The position numbers and the translations under genes were made by a program. The notes beneath the pieces were generated by a model. It searched no databases, was not told where the DNA came from, and saw only the letters and a program-made list of their open reading frames with translations. From the IMG/VR virus record IMGVR_UViG_3300031658_000010, positions 1 through 53,415 of that record: a stretch of 53,415 nt of DNA; one strand, given 5' to 3'. Origin of the DNA: a virus. Shown here piece after piece: positions 17,748-27,799 of this stretch; the stretch's first letter is position 1, and each line of letters opens with the position of its first letter.

Positions 17748-20700
17748 TTGAATCGCTGGCAACATTTACACTTCTTTGATAAAGAAGGACAGAATTATAA
17801 TATGAACTATGACAGTACTACTGACATGTGGACTGGTGACATATTTTTACCGCAAGTATCGATTGATTTATTTGAAGTAGGACAACTATTCATTTTACAA
17901 AAAATGGTTGATTCTACTAATAATTCTTTTCAGTTTGGATATCCTCATGATTATATAGATGGCTCTACTGGAGATCCTACTGGGACTGGTGGTTGTGGTT
18001 GGGATGCTGAATGGAAAACAATTGACCCAAAGGAAGTATTTCTATTTCAATTCGATAAAGATTTTAATACAGGTACACAATCTGCATTAGTACAAGAACC
18101 TGATGGCCCGCCATTAGTAAAATATGATAAGCTCAATATACCATTAGACTATGATGATAGCCAAACAATAAATGATGAGGGTTTTATCGTTACTGATGAC
18201 ATTAGATCTATTGCATTACAAATTAATATAGCATTTTCTTCTAGTGATGAAAATACATACAAGAGAACTTTACAGATTACTGATAAATGTACTAATAATA
18301 TAATTGCAGAATTTACAGTATGGGCTGAGAGTATAGAGGAAGATGAAAGACTTAAGGTTATGACCCAAAACATGGGGTATAATGTTATTGCTGCTGATAG
18401 TACAATTTTTAGAGATACTAACTTAAAAGAAGCATTACCTGATTTTGTTGAAATAAATCTTAAGCGTAAAGAAATAATGATGGAGGGTAATAATATTTAC
18501 CCATACATCGGGTCATACAAAGGTTTGATAAATGCTATTAAGTTTTTTGGGTATGACAATTTAAAGATTAAAGAATTTTGGAAAAATGTAAATGCAAATT
18601 CTCCTACATTTGGAAAGTATATACAGAGTAGCGCAGTTGATATGTTTTCACCTACTGTTAAGTTTGACGATAAGAGCATAACATTACCAAATAAGAATTT
18701 TAGAAAGACTAGTATGTTTAGTCTTATTTATAGAATTAATAAAATAAACCCAGATAAATTCACAAGCGAAGACTTACCTGTGACTGAAGAGGTTCAAGAT
18801 TTTACTATCGAAGAGGTATTACTAAAACTATTTGGCCTAAAGAGAAAATTAGAAAGGGAGTATCTCCCATTAAATGCCCATATCAAAGATATCACAGCTG
18901 AGGCTGATTATTTTGGGTTATTGGAAGTAACTAATACTATCAGTAGGAATGATACAAACACAGTTAAGGTTGGTATCAATACAGATTTTAAAGTATCACC
19001 GAGTTCATGTAGCTATTTGGAAGATCTTAGAACATTCAACTCATTCTGTTTAGAAGAGGCTGCTGTTGTTGGACCAGCTATTATTAATTTTTGTAATGCA
19101 TATATTGCACCACTTGCTGGTGGATCTGCTGCCGTTGGTGCCAACATGATAGCAGGACCATATACCCCAGGGCAAACCCTACCACCGCCACCAATTGGAC
19201 CAGATACAAACAGTGTATTAGGTACATTACAAGATGGTGGTGATGTTTCAATTAAATCAGTAGCTGGAGTATATGCAGCGTATTTTGCAAGATATGCCCC
19301 TAATTTAAATAGAACACTTGCTGAGTTTGTACCAGGGGAATCATCTAGAAGTTTACCTGACCAGCCTGGTGTTAAGTCAGGCGCATTAGTTACACTAACA
19401 AATGATAGCTTTAATAATGTCACTTGGGATAATGTTAGTAGTACATGGAACGATTTAAATAACGCTAATGATTTCTTTACGTTTGATTTTAACGTGCAAG
19501 GTGCAAACATTGGAGATATATTTAACATATCGGATCCAGCAACATCAACAAGTGTTACTCATACTGTTGCGGTTGGTGATACTATACAAAGTATTACTAC
19601 TTCACTGTATAATCAAGTTGCTTTACTAAAGACAAACCAAACAGACCCATGGTTGTGGTTTGATTGGTCGCAAGTAACAAATGATATCGGGCCGTGTATT
19701 AGATCTTATGGTAATGACGTTAACAGATTTGTCCCATCTGTGATACTAGCAAACAGTGGAAGCGGTGGTGCATACACAGAAACTCAACTACCTGGGGAGA
19801 CTCTATTTACATGGGATGGTATAGGCTCTGGTAATTTTACAGAAATAGAATGGACTGTTTATAAAGATGCATCAGAAGTTTCACCAGCGTACTATTATAA
19901 CATAAGAGGGGAAATAGGAACATACGGAACATTACCAATAACATTACCCTACGTTGGACACTATAATGTTGAAATGAAATTATTTGACGTATATAATAAT
20001 ATTTCTTCATCAGTAAAAACTTCAGCAATTTGTGTAGACGAAAGGCAAGTAGAATACTCAGGGTGGTATCAAGGAAGGAAACTAGACTACAACTGGAATA
20101 ATGAAGGTAAATATATTTGGAATGATTACGGTTCTTTATGGGATCTGCCAATTGCACCATCAACTACATGGGATGAAGAAACACCAAGTTTATATGATTC
20201 CCTTGATAGAGTTAATGCAATTTTAAATACATTTGGAATTGGGACTAGTACTGATTTTCAATTAATGAATTACCAAGATAATGGAAAGGCTAGTTTTAGT
20301 GGACCTTATCAATGGAACAACTTAAATACTAAACATACTGATTGGGATAATGCTTATCACCTATGGTGGGACATGACAGCAACAACAGGTGATAGCCCTG
20401 GGTTTTTTCAATTTAATGAAATACAACCTAACAGTTATTTAAAGATAGTAGATAAAAACGGTATAGCAGGTACAGAATATTTTGATTTTACTGTTGACAC
20501 TTTAGGAGAGGCTGTTAATTTACTTAACGTAAGTACAGATCCAGTAATTAATAAGTATGTTTATAATTTAGTGATGAACGCACAGAGTAATCAAATTTTT
20601 GTACAGGCAGTAGCTAGATATTATGGTGCTCATGGTGATTTTACTTCAGTTGATATGGTAAATGTAAACGGTCTTAGGATTTGTAGCGATGCAACTGGTG

Positions 20701-21053
20701 CAGTAGGCTGTGAAAGTATAATTTATAAATCAGGACAAAGTAGAACTAGTAATCCTACATGGAGTACTGCGAAGTTTATTAATAATGGAAAAACACTTCC
20801 GCCGATGACGTGGGCTATGTTTGTCTATGATAAATGTAGGATAGTTGGAAAGGCTGATCCTAAATGGACCATCTCCAATACTACTAACTCGTCAGTGGCT
20901 GATATATATTTTGAAAGCAAATATCTAACATATCTTTTTAAAGACCCAGGAAAGTATATGATAACTTTAGAACTTACTGATACGAATGGGAATAAATATA
21001 AAAAAAGTAGAAATATTTTAAATATAAAACAAACAAAACAAAATGGCAATTAG
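17748..21053 (+). CDS. Large baseplate wedge protein, gp7-like candidate
   Basis: 1101 residues from a TTG start at 17748; the first ATG is at 17802 (residue 19). I prefer TTG because the residues before the ATG (NRWQHLHFFDKEGQNYN) look like part of the folded protein, and because the frame is closed by a stop at 17733. The size is close to T4 gp7 (1032 aa) and the gene follows gp25- and gp6-like genes as gene 7 does in T4, so a gp7-like wedge role is inferred from order and length. Trp/Asp-rich repeated segments (TWDNVSSTWNDLNN, KYIWNDYGSLWDLP, HTDWDNAYHLWWDM) recur in the second half. It overlaps the next gene by 11 nt. Confidence 0.65.
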   Translation: MNRWQHLHFFDKEGQNYNMNYDSTTDMWTGDIFLPQVSIDLFEVGQLFILQKMVDSTNNSFQFGYPHDYIDGSTGDPTGTGGCGWDAEWKTIDPKEVFLFQFDKDFNTGTQSALVQEPDGPPLVKYDKLNIPLDYDDSQTINDEGFIVTDDIRSIALQINIAFSSSDENTYKRTLQITDKCTNNIIAEFTVWAESIEEDERLKVMTQNMGYNVIAADSTIFRDTNLKEALPDFVEINLKRKEIMMEGNNIYPYIGSYKGLINAIKFFGYDNLKIKEFWKNVNANSPTFGKYIQSSAVDMFSPTVKFDDKSITLPNKNFRKTSMFSLIYRINKINPDKFTSEDLPVTEEVQDFTIEEVLLKLFGLKRKLEREYLPLNAHIKDITAEADYFGLLEVTNTISRNDTNTVKVGINTDFKVSPSSCSYLEDLRTFNSFCLEEAAVVGPAIINFCNAYIAPLAGGSAAVGANMIAGPYTPGQTLPPPPIGPDTNSVLGTLQDGGDVSIKSVAGVYAAYFARYAPNLNRTLAEFVPGESSRSLPDQPGVKSGALVTLTNDSFNNVTWDNVSSTWNDLNNANDFFTFDFNVQGANIGDIFNISDPATSTSVTHTVAVGDTIQSITTSLYNQVALLKTNQTDPWLWFDWSQVTNDIGPCIRSYGNDVNRFVPSVILANSGSGGAYTETQLPGETLFTWDGIGSGNFTEIEWTVYKDASEVSPAYYYNIRGEIGTYGTLPITLPYVGHYNVEMKLFDVYNNISSSVKTSAICVDERQVEYSGWYQGRKLDYNWNNEGKYIWNDYGSLWDLPIAPSTTWDEETPSLYDSLDRVNAILNTFGIGTSTDFQLMNYQDNGKASFSGPYQWNNLNTKHTDWDNAYHLWWDMTATTGDSPGFFQFNEIQPNSYLKIVDKNGIAGTEYFDFTVDTLGEAVNLLNVSTDPVINKYVYNLVMNAQSNQIFVQAVARYYGAHGDFTSVDMVNVNGLRICSDATGAVGCESIIYKSGQSRTSNPTWSTAKFINNGKTLPPMTWAMFVYDKCRIVGKADPKWTISNTTNSSVADIYFESKYLTYLFKDPGKYMITLELTDTNGNKYKKSRNILNIKQTKQNGN

Positions 21054-21696
21054 CATAACAGAAATTTTAGGAACGGATTCTTTATCCGGATCGAGGTTGG
21101 TAATAAATGATAACTTTAATGTTATCACGAGTGAGATCAATTCGATGGAGGTATATTTTGCCCCAGCAGCAGGTACTATCACTAACTTAACTAATGTTTC
21201 TACTGAGGCATTGAGAGTTGGTTTGAGTACAATATTACTAGATATTAACGCTAGTACTTTTGATATTTTAACAAACGTTAGAATGACTGGTAATCTTACT
21301 ATGTCAGGTGGCGGTGTATTCAGAAATGATACTAGCCCAACTACATTAGATGACGTAGGTCAAGGAATGCCTGCAGTAATACAAGTTGGGACGTCTACAG
21401 CAATACCAAATTATACTATGTATAGGGTTGGTAATTCAGATCCAACAGTTGGAGCAGGTGGTCTTTTAACATTACAATTAAATACTGGAAGTATTGGACA
21501 AGAAATTTTCTTTACATATAGTATTGGATCAAATATTGTAAATATAATAGGTAATGCTAATATGGTATTATCAGGTGGTGGTACGAAGATTACAATGAAT
21601 GAACTAGGCCAAACTGTACATCTTTTAGCTATAGATAATGGCGGAGGATTACCGATTTGGTATGTAGTAGGCGGTAACGGATATACAATAGCATAA
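21043..21696 (+). CDS. Short fibre-like protein with shared N-terminal module
   Basis: 217 residues. The N terminus (MAISITEILGTDSLSGSRLV, then INDNFNVI) closely resembles the start of the 839-aa fibre-like protein at 32765 (ITIQEI..SDTIS..., NFNF), suggesting a common virion-attachment module. The rest is strand-rich, Gly/Thr/Asn-rich, and ends with LLAIDNGGGLPIWYVVGGNG, a typical tip-like ending of fibre proteins. No enzyme motif. Likely a short tail fibre or wedge-attached spike. Confidence 0.65.
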   Translation: MAISITEILGTDSLSGSRLVINDNFNVITSEINSMEVYFAPAAGTITNLTNVSTEALRVGLSTILLDINASTFDILTNVRMTGNLTMSGGGVFRNDTSPTTLDDVGQGMPAVIQVGTSTAIPNYTMYRVGNSDPTVGAGGLLTLQLNTGSIGQEIFFTYSIGSNIVNIIGNANMVLSGGGTKITMNELGQTVHLLAIDNGGGLPIWYVVGGNGYTIA

Positions 21697-21717
21697 TAAC
21701 AAAAGATAAAACGACAC

Positions 21718-23832
21718 ATGGCAACAACGCCCTTAATTAAAACACCGCAAGCAGATGGTGGAACATTTTACACATTCTCATCTTCTGCCAAAGACTTATC
21801 TAGGACCCTCAATAATGACGATCTTAAATTAGTCTTTTCTAAATTCGTGCTTCTTAATCTACCAGATATGGATAGGTTGGACCCAACGACATTTAGTCAA
21901 TATCAAAACTATATGCAGTTTGATACTATTGATGGTGCTATTTTTGCAGGCGGCTTAAAGGGTGATCCTAATGTTAACTTTACCGAGAGCCTTCAGAATT
22001 ATGCATTAAATTTAGAAGAACTCATTATAAGTGATGTAGGGTATGATAACACTACAAATTTAACTGTTACTGAGCGAGTATTCTTTAAGTGGTTAAAGGA
22101 AACTGGTGCTATGAGGTTTAGAGAGGCTACTGTATTAGAGCAAGTAGGTGGTTTAACAACGCCAAGATTTTGTGAGGAGAATGAGGTTACAACAGGAACA
22201 CGACAATATAGACCAGTTGTAAAGTATATCGGTGCTATAGATATTGTAAACAATGTAGATAAAGCAGGAGAAGCTTATACTGAGTTGTATATTAATGTCC
22301 CTACAGAGGTAGGTAAGACACCTACAATACTCTTTGATTCTATATCTGACACGAACTATCAACCATCACTAAAAATACAAGGAACAAGTGAATGGATTCT
22401 AGGTAGAAATTCAGCTACTATACACCCACAAGGATTAGATATTTTAGCTTGGTACGATTATGACCAACCTTTACAAGGCCCTAACTCTGCAGGTTATACA
22501 GATCCTAATGCAAATTGGATGGAGGAATCAACACCACCAAATACAATAGATGCGTACTTCACAGAGCCAACATCGTTTACTAGCGTATTAAATGCTAATA
22601 TTAGAAAATACCCTGCTGATTATGGTAACCCATCTGGTTACAATGGATCTGCATATGTAAGAAGTGAACTAGATGGAATTAGTATAGATTTTAATCCTGC
22701 TGATTACCAACAGATTGCTATAGATTCTGCAATAAGCACAATACCACAGTTTAATGGTAGTGATTTAGCACAGTCGTTTGAATTTAATGCAGTGTTAGTT
22801 TATTATGATATGGTCGACTTGAGTGATTCGTCTAAGACAACTACTAACTTATATGGTATTTTATTATTAGATAATGTAACGCCTACAACAGATGGTGGAT
22901 ATATTCAAAGATACCCAAAATATAAACCTAACACAACTACTGGACAAAACGGTAATAGTTATGGCTTCAAAATAAATTTAAGATTCGATGCTTCACCAGG
23001 ATCTGCTGGGATTGATACAATCGTAAATGATTATAATACTTTCTCAATGGGGCTTTTCTCTGATGCATCTGCTCAGTTACAAGCATCTGCTCAAATATTC
23101 CAAAGACAACAGCTAGAAATTGCTGATATGGAAATTAGATTAGCTGCAATGGAAAATACTTTAAATTCTGTTAGTACTTCAGCATTCTTACAATCACAGA
23201 TCACTGCACTAAATACTAAAGTTGATAATGCATCACTTGCCTTTGCGAGTAGTACTACACTGTTGGATCTTATTGCTAAAAACTCTGATGAGATTCAAGC
23301 ATTAGCTAACGGTGACGTTTCAACTAAATTACAATACAATACTTCAGTAGTACAACAAGGAACTGGTATTACTATTAATACTAACACACCAAACCAAATA
23401 CAAGTATCAAGTAATGTGCAGGCATACAACTTAATGGTTCCAGTAAATAATAATGATATACAAATAACTACAGCTAACCCATTAAACTTAAATGTTGTAA
23501 CACCACAAGTATTCACTGAATTAGATACTTATACTAATATGCTAAGATTAGACACCATTAACGAAGCTGGTGGCGATCTTAATATCTATATAAATGATAC
23601 AGGTACTCAGTGGAGAACCGGGCAAACTTTAAGATTAACATTCAACAATGCTTTGTTAATAGGATCAAGAAATATAAGATTATACACTGATGCACCTAGT
23701 AGGCTAAATAGTGGATCATACGGTAAGTTAGCTGCAAATATACCAAATACAGATTTAAGTAATATTCCAATCATTGATTTAATTTGCACAGAGCAAGGAG
23801 TATTAACTTTTGTCTATGACATAGTCAAATAA
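21718..23832 (+). CDS. Tail structural protein with coiled-coil stalk
   Basis: 704 residues. The N-terminal 440 residues are globular and strand-rich. Residues about 445-545 form a long coiled coil (QIFQRQQLEIADMEIRLAAM, FLQSQITALNTKVDNASLAF), which typically trimerises. A beta-rich C-terminal part of about 150 residues follows. This head-stalk-tip plan suits a trimeric wedge-attached or fibre protein, comparable in position to T4 gp8-gp10. I do not recognise a named family. Confidence 0.6.
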   Translation: MATTPLIKTPQADGGTFYTFSSSAKDLSRTLNNDDLKLVFSKFVLLNLPDMDRLDPTTFSQYQNYMQFDTIDGAIFAGGLKGDPNVNFTESLQNYALNLEELIISDVGYDNTTNLTVTERVFFKWLKETGAMRFREATVLEQVGGLTTPRFCEENEVTTGTRQYRPVVKYIGAIDIVNNVDKAGEAYTELYINVPTEVGKTPTILFDSISDTNYQPSLKIQGTSEWILGRNSATIHPQGLDILAWYDYDQPLQGPNSAGYTDPNANWMEESTPPNTIDAYFTEPTSFTSVLNANIRKYPADYGNPSGYNGSAYVRSELDGISIDFNPADYQQIAIDSAISTIPQFNGSDLAQSFEFNAVLVYYDMVDLSDSSKTTTNLYGILLLDNVTPTTDGGYIQRYPKYKPNTTTGQNGNSYGFKINLRFDASPGSAGIDTIVNDYNTFSMGLFSDASAQLQASAQIFQRQQLEIADMEIRLAAMENTLNSVSTSAFLQSQITALNTKVDNASLAFASSTTLLDLIAKNSDEIQALANGDVSTKLQYNTSVVQQGTGITINTNTPNQIQVSSNVQAYNLMVPVNNNDIQITTANPLNLNVVTPQVFTELDTYTNMLRLDTINEAGGDLNIYINDTGTQWRTGQTLRLTFNNALLIGSRNIRLYTDAPSRLNSGSYGKLAANIPNTDLSNIPIIDLICTEQGVLTFVYDIVK

Positions 23833-23855
23833 ATAATAAAATTGAAACTTATATA

Positions 23856-26800
23856 ATGGCTGCAACACCTAAACCAACTGGAACAAGTAAAGGAACTAAC
23901 AATTCAATACAGACGATGCTTCCTGAATTGTTAAGACTTTTTAACAATTCACTTGAGAGCTTTGAAAAAGTTAATCAAGCAATCACATCAAGTAGAGATT
24001 CTGTAACTGTTAATATACAGAACAACGACGGGACTAATTCTAGAATTACTATCCCAAGCTTTGGTTTCCTTAAAAATTCAGTTGACAGATTAAATACAAA
24101 CATCAACACTATTACTAATTTTAATGATGCTAATAGTTCTATAAGATTACCTGATGGTACCTTTAGGAAATTAGTATTAGCAAAGTTACCAACTGAGGCG
24201 TTCGATGTAACTGCAATGAATTCAGTAAATGAATTCAATGTTAAACCTAACTGGTTTTTTGAAGAACTAATTAATCCTTTACTTTATATTTCTTTTGATA
24301 TTACAGGACAAGCACCAATTGATACCGAAAGAGCAATTGTACAGAGATATATCCTAGATACTAATTCACAAAGTAAGATTAACTATTTTATTAATCAGTA
24401 TAATGGAAATGCTAACATCTCGTATGATACATTCCTACAAGAGATTGTTGAAAAGAATATATCATATGTTTTAGATGAAGCAGTTGTAGACTTACCACCA
24501 AGAGACAAGAGGTACTCTGGTGAATTTAGTGTAATCCGAATTGGTGAAGAAAGTATTACTGAGACTGTTAATGGTGTTTCACAAACAGTAGTTCAAAAAT
24601 TATATAAACTTAATAAAGTATTCTATACAGATTCAGAAGCTGATTTTGCTGACACTATACAGCTTAAGGTTGGTGATAGTCTAGAGGTCGTATCGACGCC
24701 GATTGATACTAGATATACAGTAACCCAAATAGACACCAGTACAAACTCAGTAACAGTAAGATTACAAGAAGGTTCGCGTACAATAAGTATTGGGGCTGGT
24801 GTATTAAAGATAGGATCAAGCTTAAATGATCTTTTAGAAGTTGACGTTACTGTTGGTTTTAATGAAAGATGTGTAACCTTTATCAAACCAATTGATCCAG
24901 ATTCTAAAATACCAGCAGTTAACTGGTCGCCTGGTAGTGGTTTTTATACTAATGACTTAACTACTATTGATACAAATGGTACACAACAGAACTTAGCTGA
25001 TTATTATCAGAGAAATGCAGTTGATTTTGGTAGATATCTTTTGTCATTTGCAGAAGATAAGATACCTACGAGTAGAGAAGGATTAAAACCTAACGCTCCG
25101 GTGCTGTCACCTGATGATTTTACAGTATCACTGATAAATGGACAAGTTAGTAACTCAGATGCTATTGTACAACTTAAAGATTTAAACAATCAGAAAAATA
25201 CGATTCAGTCTACATTAACTGAGTTAGATGTTGCAATTGCACAGAGTAGAGAAAAAATACAATCAACGAATTATTCTACTGAAGTTGAAAGAGATGCTGA
25301 TAAGAATGCATTACAAGGTCTTATTACCGAACGTGCATCACAGGCAAAATTATATTCATCAGTAGTTACCGAGATAGATGCATCTGCTAGTGACAATTCA
25401 GTAAGTAGTGTATCTCCTAAATATAGAGTAAGAGGGTTCTGGTCAATGCCAGAAGAAAAGTCAGCACCTGAAACAGGCGTACAGGATATAATAAAATTTA
25501 CATACCGTTACAGGTATCTGTCTGCTGATGGTGCAGCCAATCCAGTAAATCAGTTTACTTATACTGACGGTAGTGGAACTAGCCAAGGTGCATTTTCAAA
25601 TTATGTTATTATTGACAGTGTATTAAGACCTAGGACTAAGAATAGCATTACAGGTTTATATGAATGGGTTGCTATTGATGATGATAATGCAGACTCGGTT
25701 AATATTAACCAATTAGATATACCAATTAGAAAAGGTGAGCAAGTAGAAATACAAGTAACATCTATATCAGAGGCTGGTTGGCCATCAAATCCACTAAAAA
25801 GTGATTGGAGTACAGCAGTAAGAGTTGAATTTCCAGCCGATCTAGGATCTGATAGCGCGATAGATTCTATATTAGCACAGAACAAAGAAGACTTATCATT
25901 AGTTGCATTAAATCAAAACTTAGAATCTATTGGACTACCAACACATCTAAGTAGTTCTTTTACTGCAAACGAAACATACTTTGCTCATTCAACACCAGTA
26001 ATAGCATCAGGATTTTTATCAGAAAATCAAACACCTATTGATCTATTTACTAAGTTGAATGAAATGCAAAATCAGATAGATTTATTTGCTGAGATATTAA
26101 ATAGTACACAGGGTGAATTAACTACAACATTAGTTGATGATACTGGAAATACTTTTAATTTAAGAAGGAATGCAGTTACTAAAGTGTTCGCAGGTTTTTA
26201 TTCACAAGAAATAAAAGACTTAGACGACCCAAGAGGTGCAATCATCTCAAAAACATATTTCATTAATATTGCAAATTCTTCACAGACTGCATTACAATTA
26301 ATAGCTAGAATTACTGGTAACAGATCAAGAATGGTTAAACAATCAGAAAACGCTGGATCTTATTCAACAACAAATACAACCGCAGTAAGTAGTGGTGCTA
26401 CGATACTACCAGCAACATATGCATGGCTAGATAATAGCGCAGCTAACCAATCAAATAGTAGAGCTACGTACAGATCTGATGATGTAGATTATAACACAAT
26501 TAGAAAATATGATCTTACACCGATTCTATTGACTAACCCTTCAGTAACGGCTACAACAAAATATGGACAGACTGTTTCACTAGCACCGTTCCAATCAACA
26601 CAGAACAAGAATCAGTACATTTATAGTAGGTTTAGTGATGTTTCTGCTGAGGGTAATTTTTATAGTTATATTAATCCAAACGACGAATTCACAGTAAACT
26701 TAGATACTGTAGAAAATATTTATAGTGCAACTACCGATACTGGTGTTGCATTACCAGGTACTGAGTTTATATGGGGTGGTGGATTTACTGCAGGTGGCTT

Positions 26801-27734
26801 ACCAACAACAACACCGAGTTATCCTACTACTGATGAAGTAGTACAAGTTTCTATTGCTCATCCGTGGTTAAAAAGTTATAAAGCATACACTAACGCATAC
26901 AAAGCACTAACTGGTGATCTTGTAACATTACCAGCATTTGGTACAGCAGTAAACTGTACATCAGGCGCTGGTGGGAATGGTACAGCAGCAGTTATGTTTA
27001 GGCAATCTAAATTTGCACCACTTAAAATTGATGATACTTATGGAAAAGAACAAGCAATATATTTAAATGAGAATGTTGCTGATCTTACTGCATTAGCTAC
27101 ATCATTAGGAAATGTTGCGTTTGATAACGGTATACAAACTCTGCAGGCTAGCCCATCATTAGTTAATATTGCTAACTTATCTATTATTGATTATAGCAGA
27201 AATGCAAAAACATCATTTGAGGGGTTTGATCAATATACACTAGGTAAACAATCATGCGGATCTTATCTATTCGTTTCATCTGATAACCATCAGAATATAC
27301 AAGTTGATGGTGATGCAATACAGTCCTATGAAGTAGTTGCATTCGGCCAACAGAATGCTATAAGTATTCCATTAGTATTCCAGTATAGGATGTCTGATTA
27401 CTTTGGTGTTACATCTGGTAGTGGATTAGGAAATGTTGCAGGTGATTCATCAGGTAACACAGTTAATCTTGCTTATGCTAAAAGGGTTGGTATCGACATA
27501 TACCCAAACAACAGCGATGTTGTACAATTTGATATTGAAATCTCTGCTAACTATAGATCTGATAGGTTAAGTATTAAACAATTTCCACAGGCAACTGTAA
27601 CAAAAGGACTGAATGATTTAGAAAAAGTTGTAAGAGGATTAAGACCTTCATTAAATCAAGCAGCCATATCAAGAAACACTGCTCATAATGGAACGTCATG
27701 GGGTGGTAATACTGGTATCGGTGGCGTGATGTAA
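23856..27734 (+). CDS. Large tail/baseplate structural protein, 1292 aa
   Basis: The N terminus is helical (IQTMLPELLRLFNNSLESFE). A coiled-coil hairpin lies at about residues 430-505 (DLNNQKNTIQSTLTELDVAI, LQGLITERASQAKLYSSV). An Fn3-like segment follows at about 510-660 (KFTYRYRYLSADGAAN, GEQVEIQVTSISEAGWPSNP), then further beta-rich domains. The C terminus contains RPSLNQAAISRNTAHNGTSW and a Gly tail. It lies among baseplate/fibre genes and has no catalytic motif. Probably a distal baseplate or fibre-base protein. Confidence 0.6.
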   Translation: MAATPKPTGTSKGTNNSIQTMLPELLRLFNNSLESFEKVNQAITSSRDSVTVNIQNNDGTNSRITIPSFGFLKNSVDRLNTNINTITNFNDANSSIRLPDGTFRKLVLAKLPTEAFDVTAMNSVNEFNVKPNWFFEELINPLLYISFDITGQAPIDTERAIVQRYILDTNSQSKINYFINQYNGNANISYDTFLQEIVEKNISYVLDEAVVDLPPRDKRYSGEFSVIRIGEESITETVNGVSQTVVQKLYKLNKVFYTDSEADFADTIQLKVGDSLEVVSTPIDTRYTVTQIDTSTNSVTVRLQEGSRTISIGAGVLKIGSSLNDLLEVDVTVGFNERCVTFIKPIDPDSKIPAVNWSPGSGFYTNDLTTIDTNGTQQNLADYYQRNAVDFGRYLLSFAEDKIPTSREGLKPNAPVLSPDDFTVSLINGQVSNSDAIVQLKDLNNQKNTIQSTLTELDVAIAQSREKIQSTNYSTEVERDADKNALQGLITERASQAKLYSSVVTEIDASASDNSVSSVSPKYRVRGFWSMPEEKSAPETGVQDIIKFTYRYRYLSADGAANPVNQFTYTDGSGTSQGAFSNYVIIDSVLRPRTKNSITGLYEWVAIDDDNADSVNINQLDIPIRKGEQVEIQVTSISEAGWPSNPLKSDWSTAVRVEFPADLGSDSAIDSILAQNKEDLSLVALNQNLESIGLPTHLSSSFTANETYFAHSTPVIASGFLSENQTPIDLFTKLNEMQNQIDLFAEILNSTQGELTTTLVDDTGNTFNLRRNAVTKVFAGFYSQEIKDLDDPRGAIISKTYFINIANSSQTALQLIARITGNRSRMVKQSENAGSYSTTNTTAVSSGATILPATYAWLDNSAANQSNSRATYRSDDVDYNTIRKYDLTPILLTNPSVTATTKYGQTVSLAPFQSTQNKNQYIYSRFSDVSAEGNFYSYINPNDEFTVNLDTVENIYSATTDTGVALPGTEFIWGGGFTAGGLPTTTPSYPTTDEVVQVSIAHPWLKSYKAYTNAYKALTGDLVTLPAFGTAVNCTSGAGGNGTAAVMFRQSKFAPLKIDDTYGKEQAIYLNENVADLTALATSLGNVAFDNGIQTLQASPSLVNIANLSIIDYSRNAKTSFEGFDQYTLGKQSCGSYLFVSSDNHQNIQVDGDAIQSYEVVAFGQQNAISIPLVFQYRMSDYFGVTSGSGLGNVAGDSSGNTVNLAYAKRVGIDIYPNNSDVVQFDIEISANYRSDRLSIKQFPQATVTKGLNDLEKVVRGLRPSLNQAAISRNTAHNGTSWGGNTGIGGVM

Positions 27735-27772
27735 TTTAAACGTTGCCTAATTATTAACTTTATCTTTTGGTG

Positions 27773-27782
27773 AATATATAAA
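27773..27782 (+). promoter_or_regulatory. AATATATAA promoter-like element
   Basis: AATATATAAAAAAAG lies 18 nt before the ATG at 27800, within a 65-nt gap. Confidence 0.5.
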
Positions 27783-27799
27783 AAAAGTAAAAGATAAAT

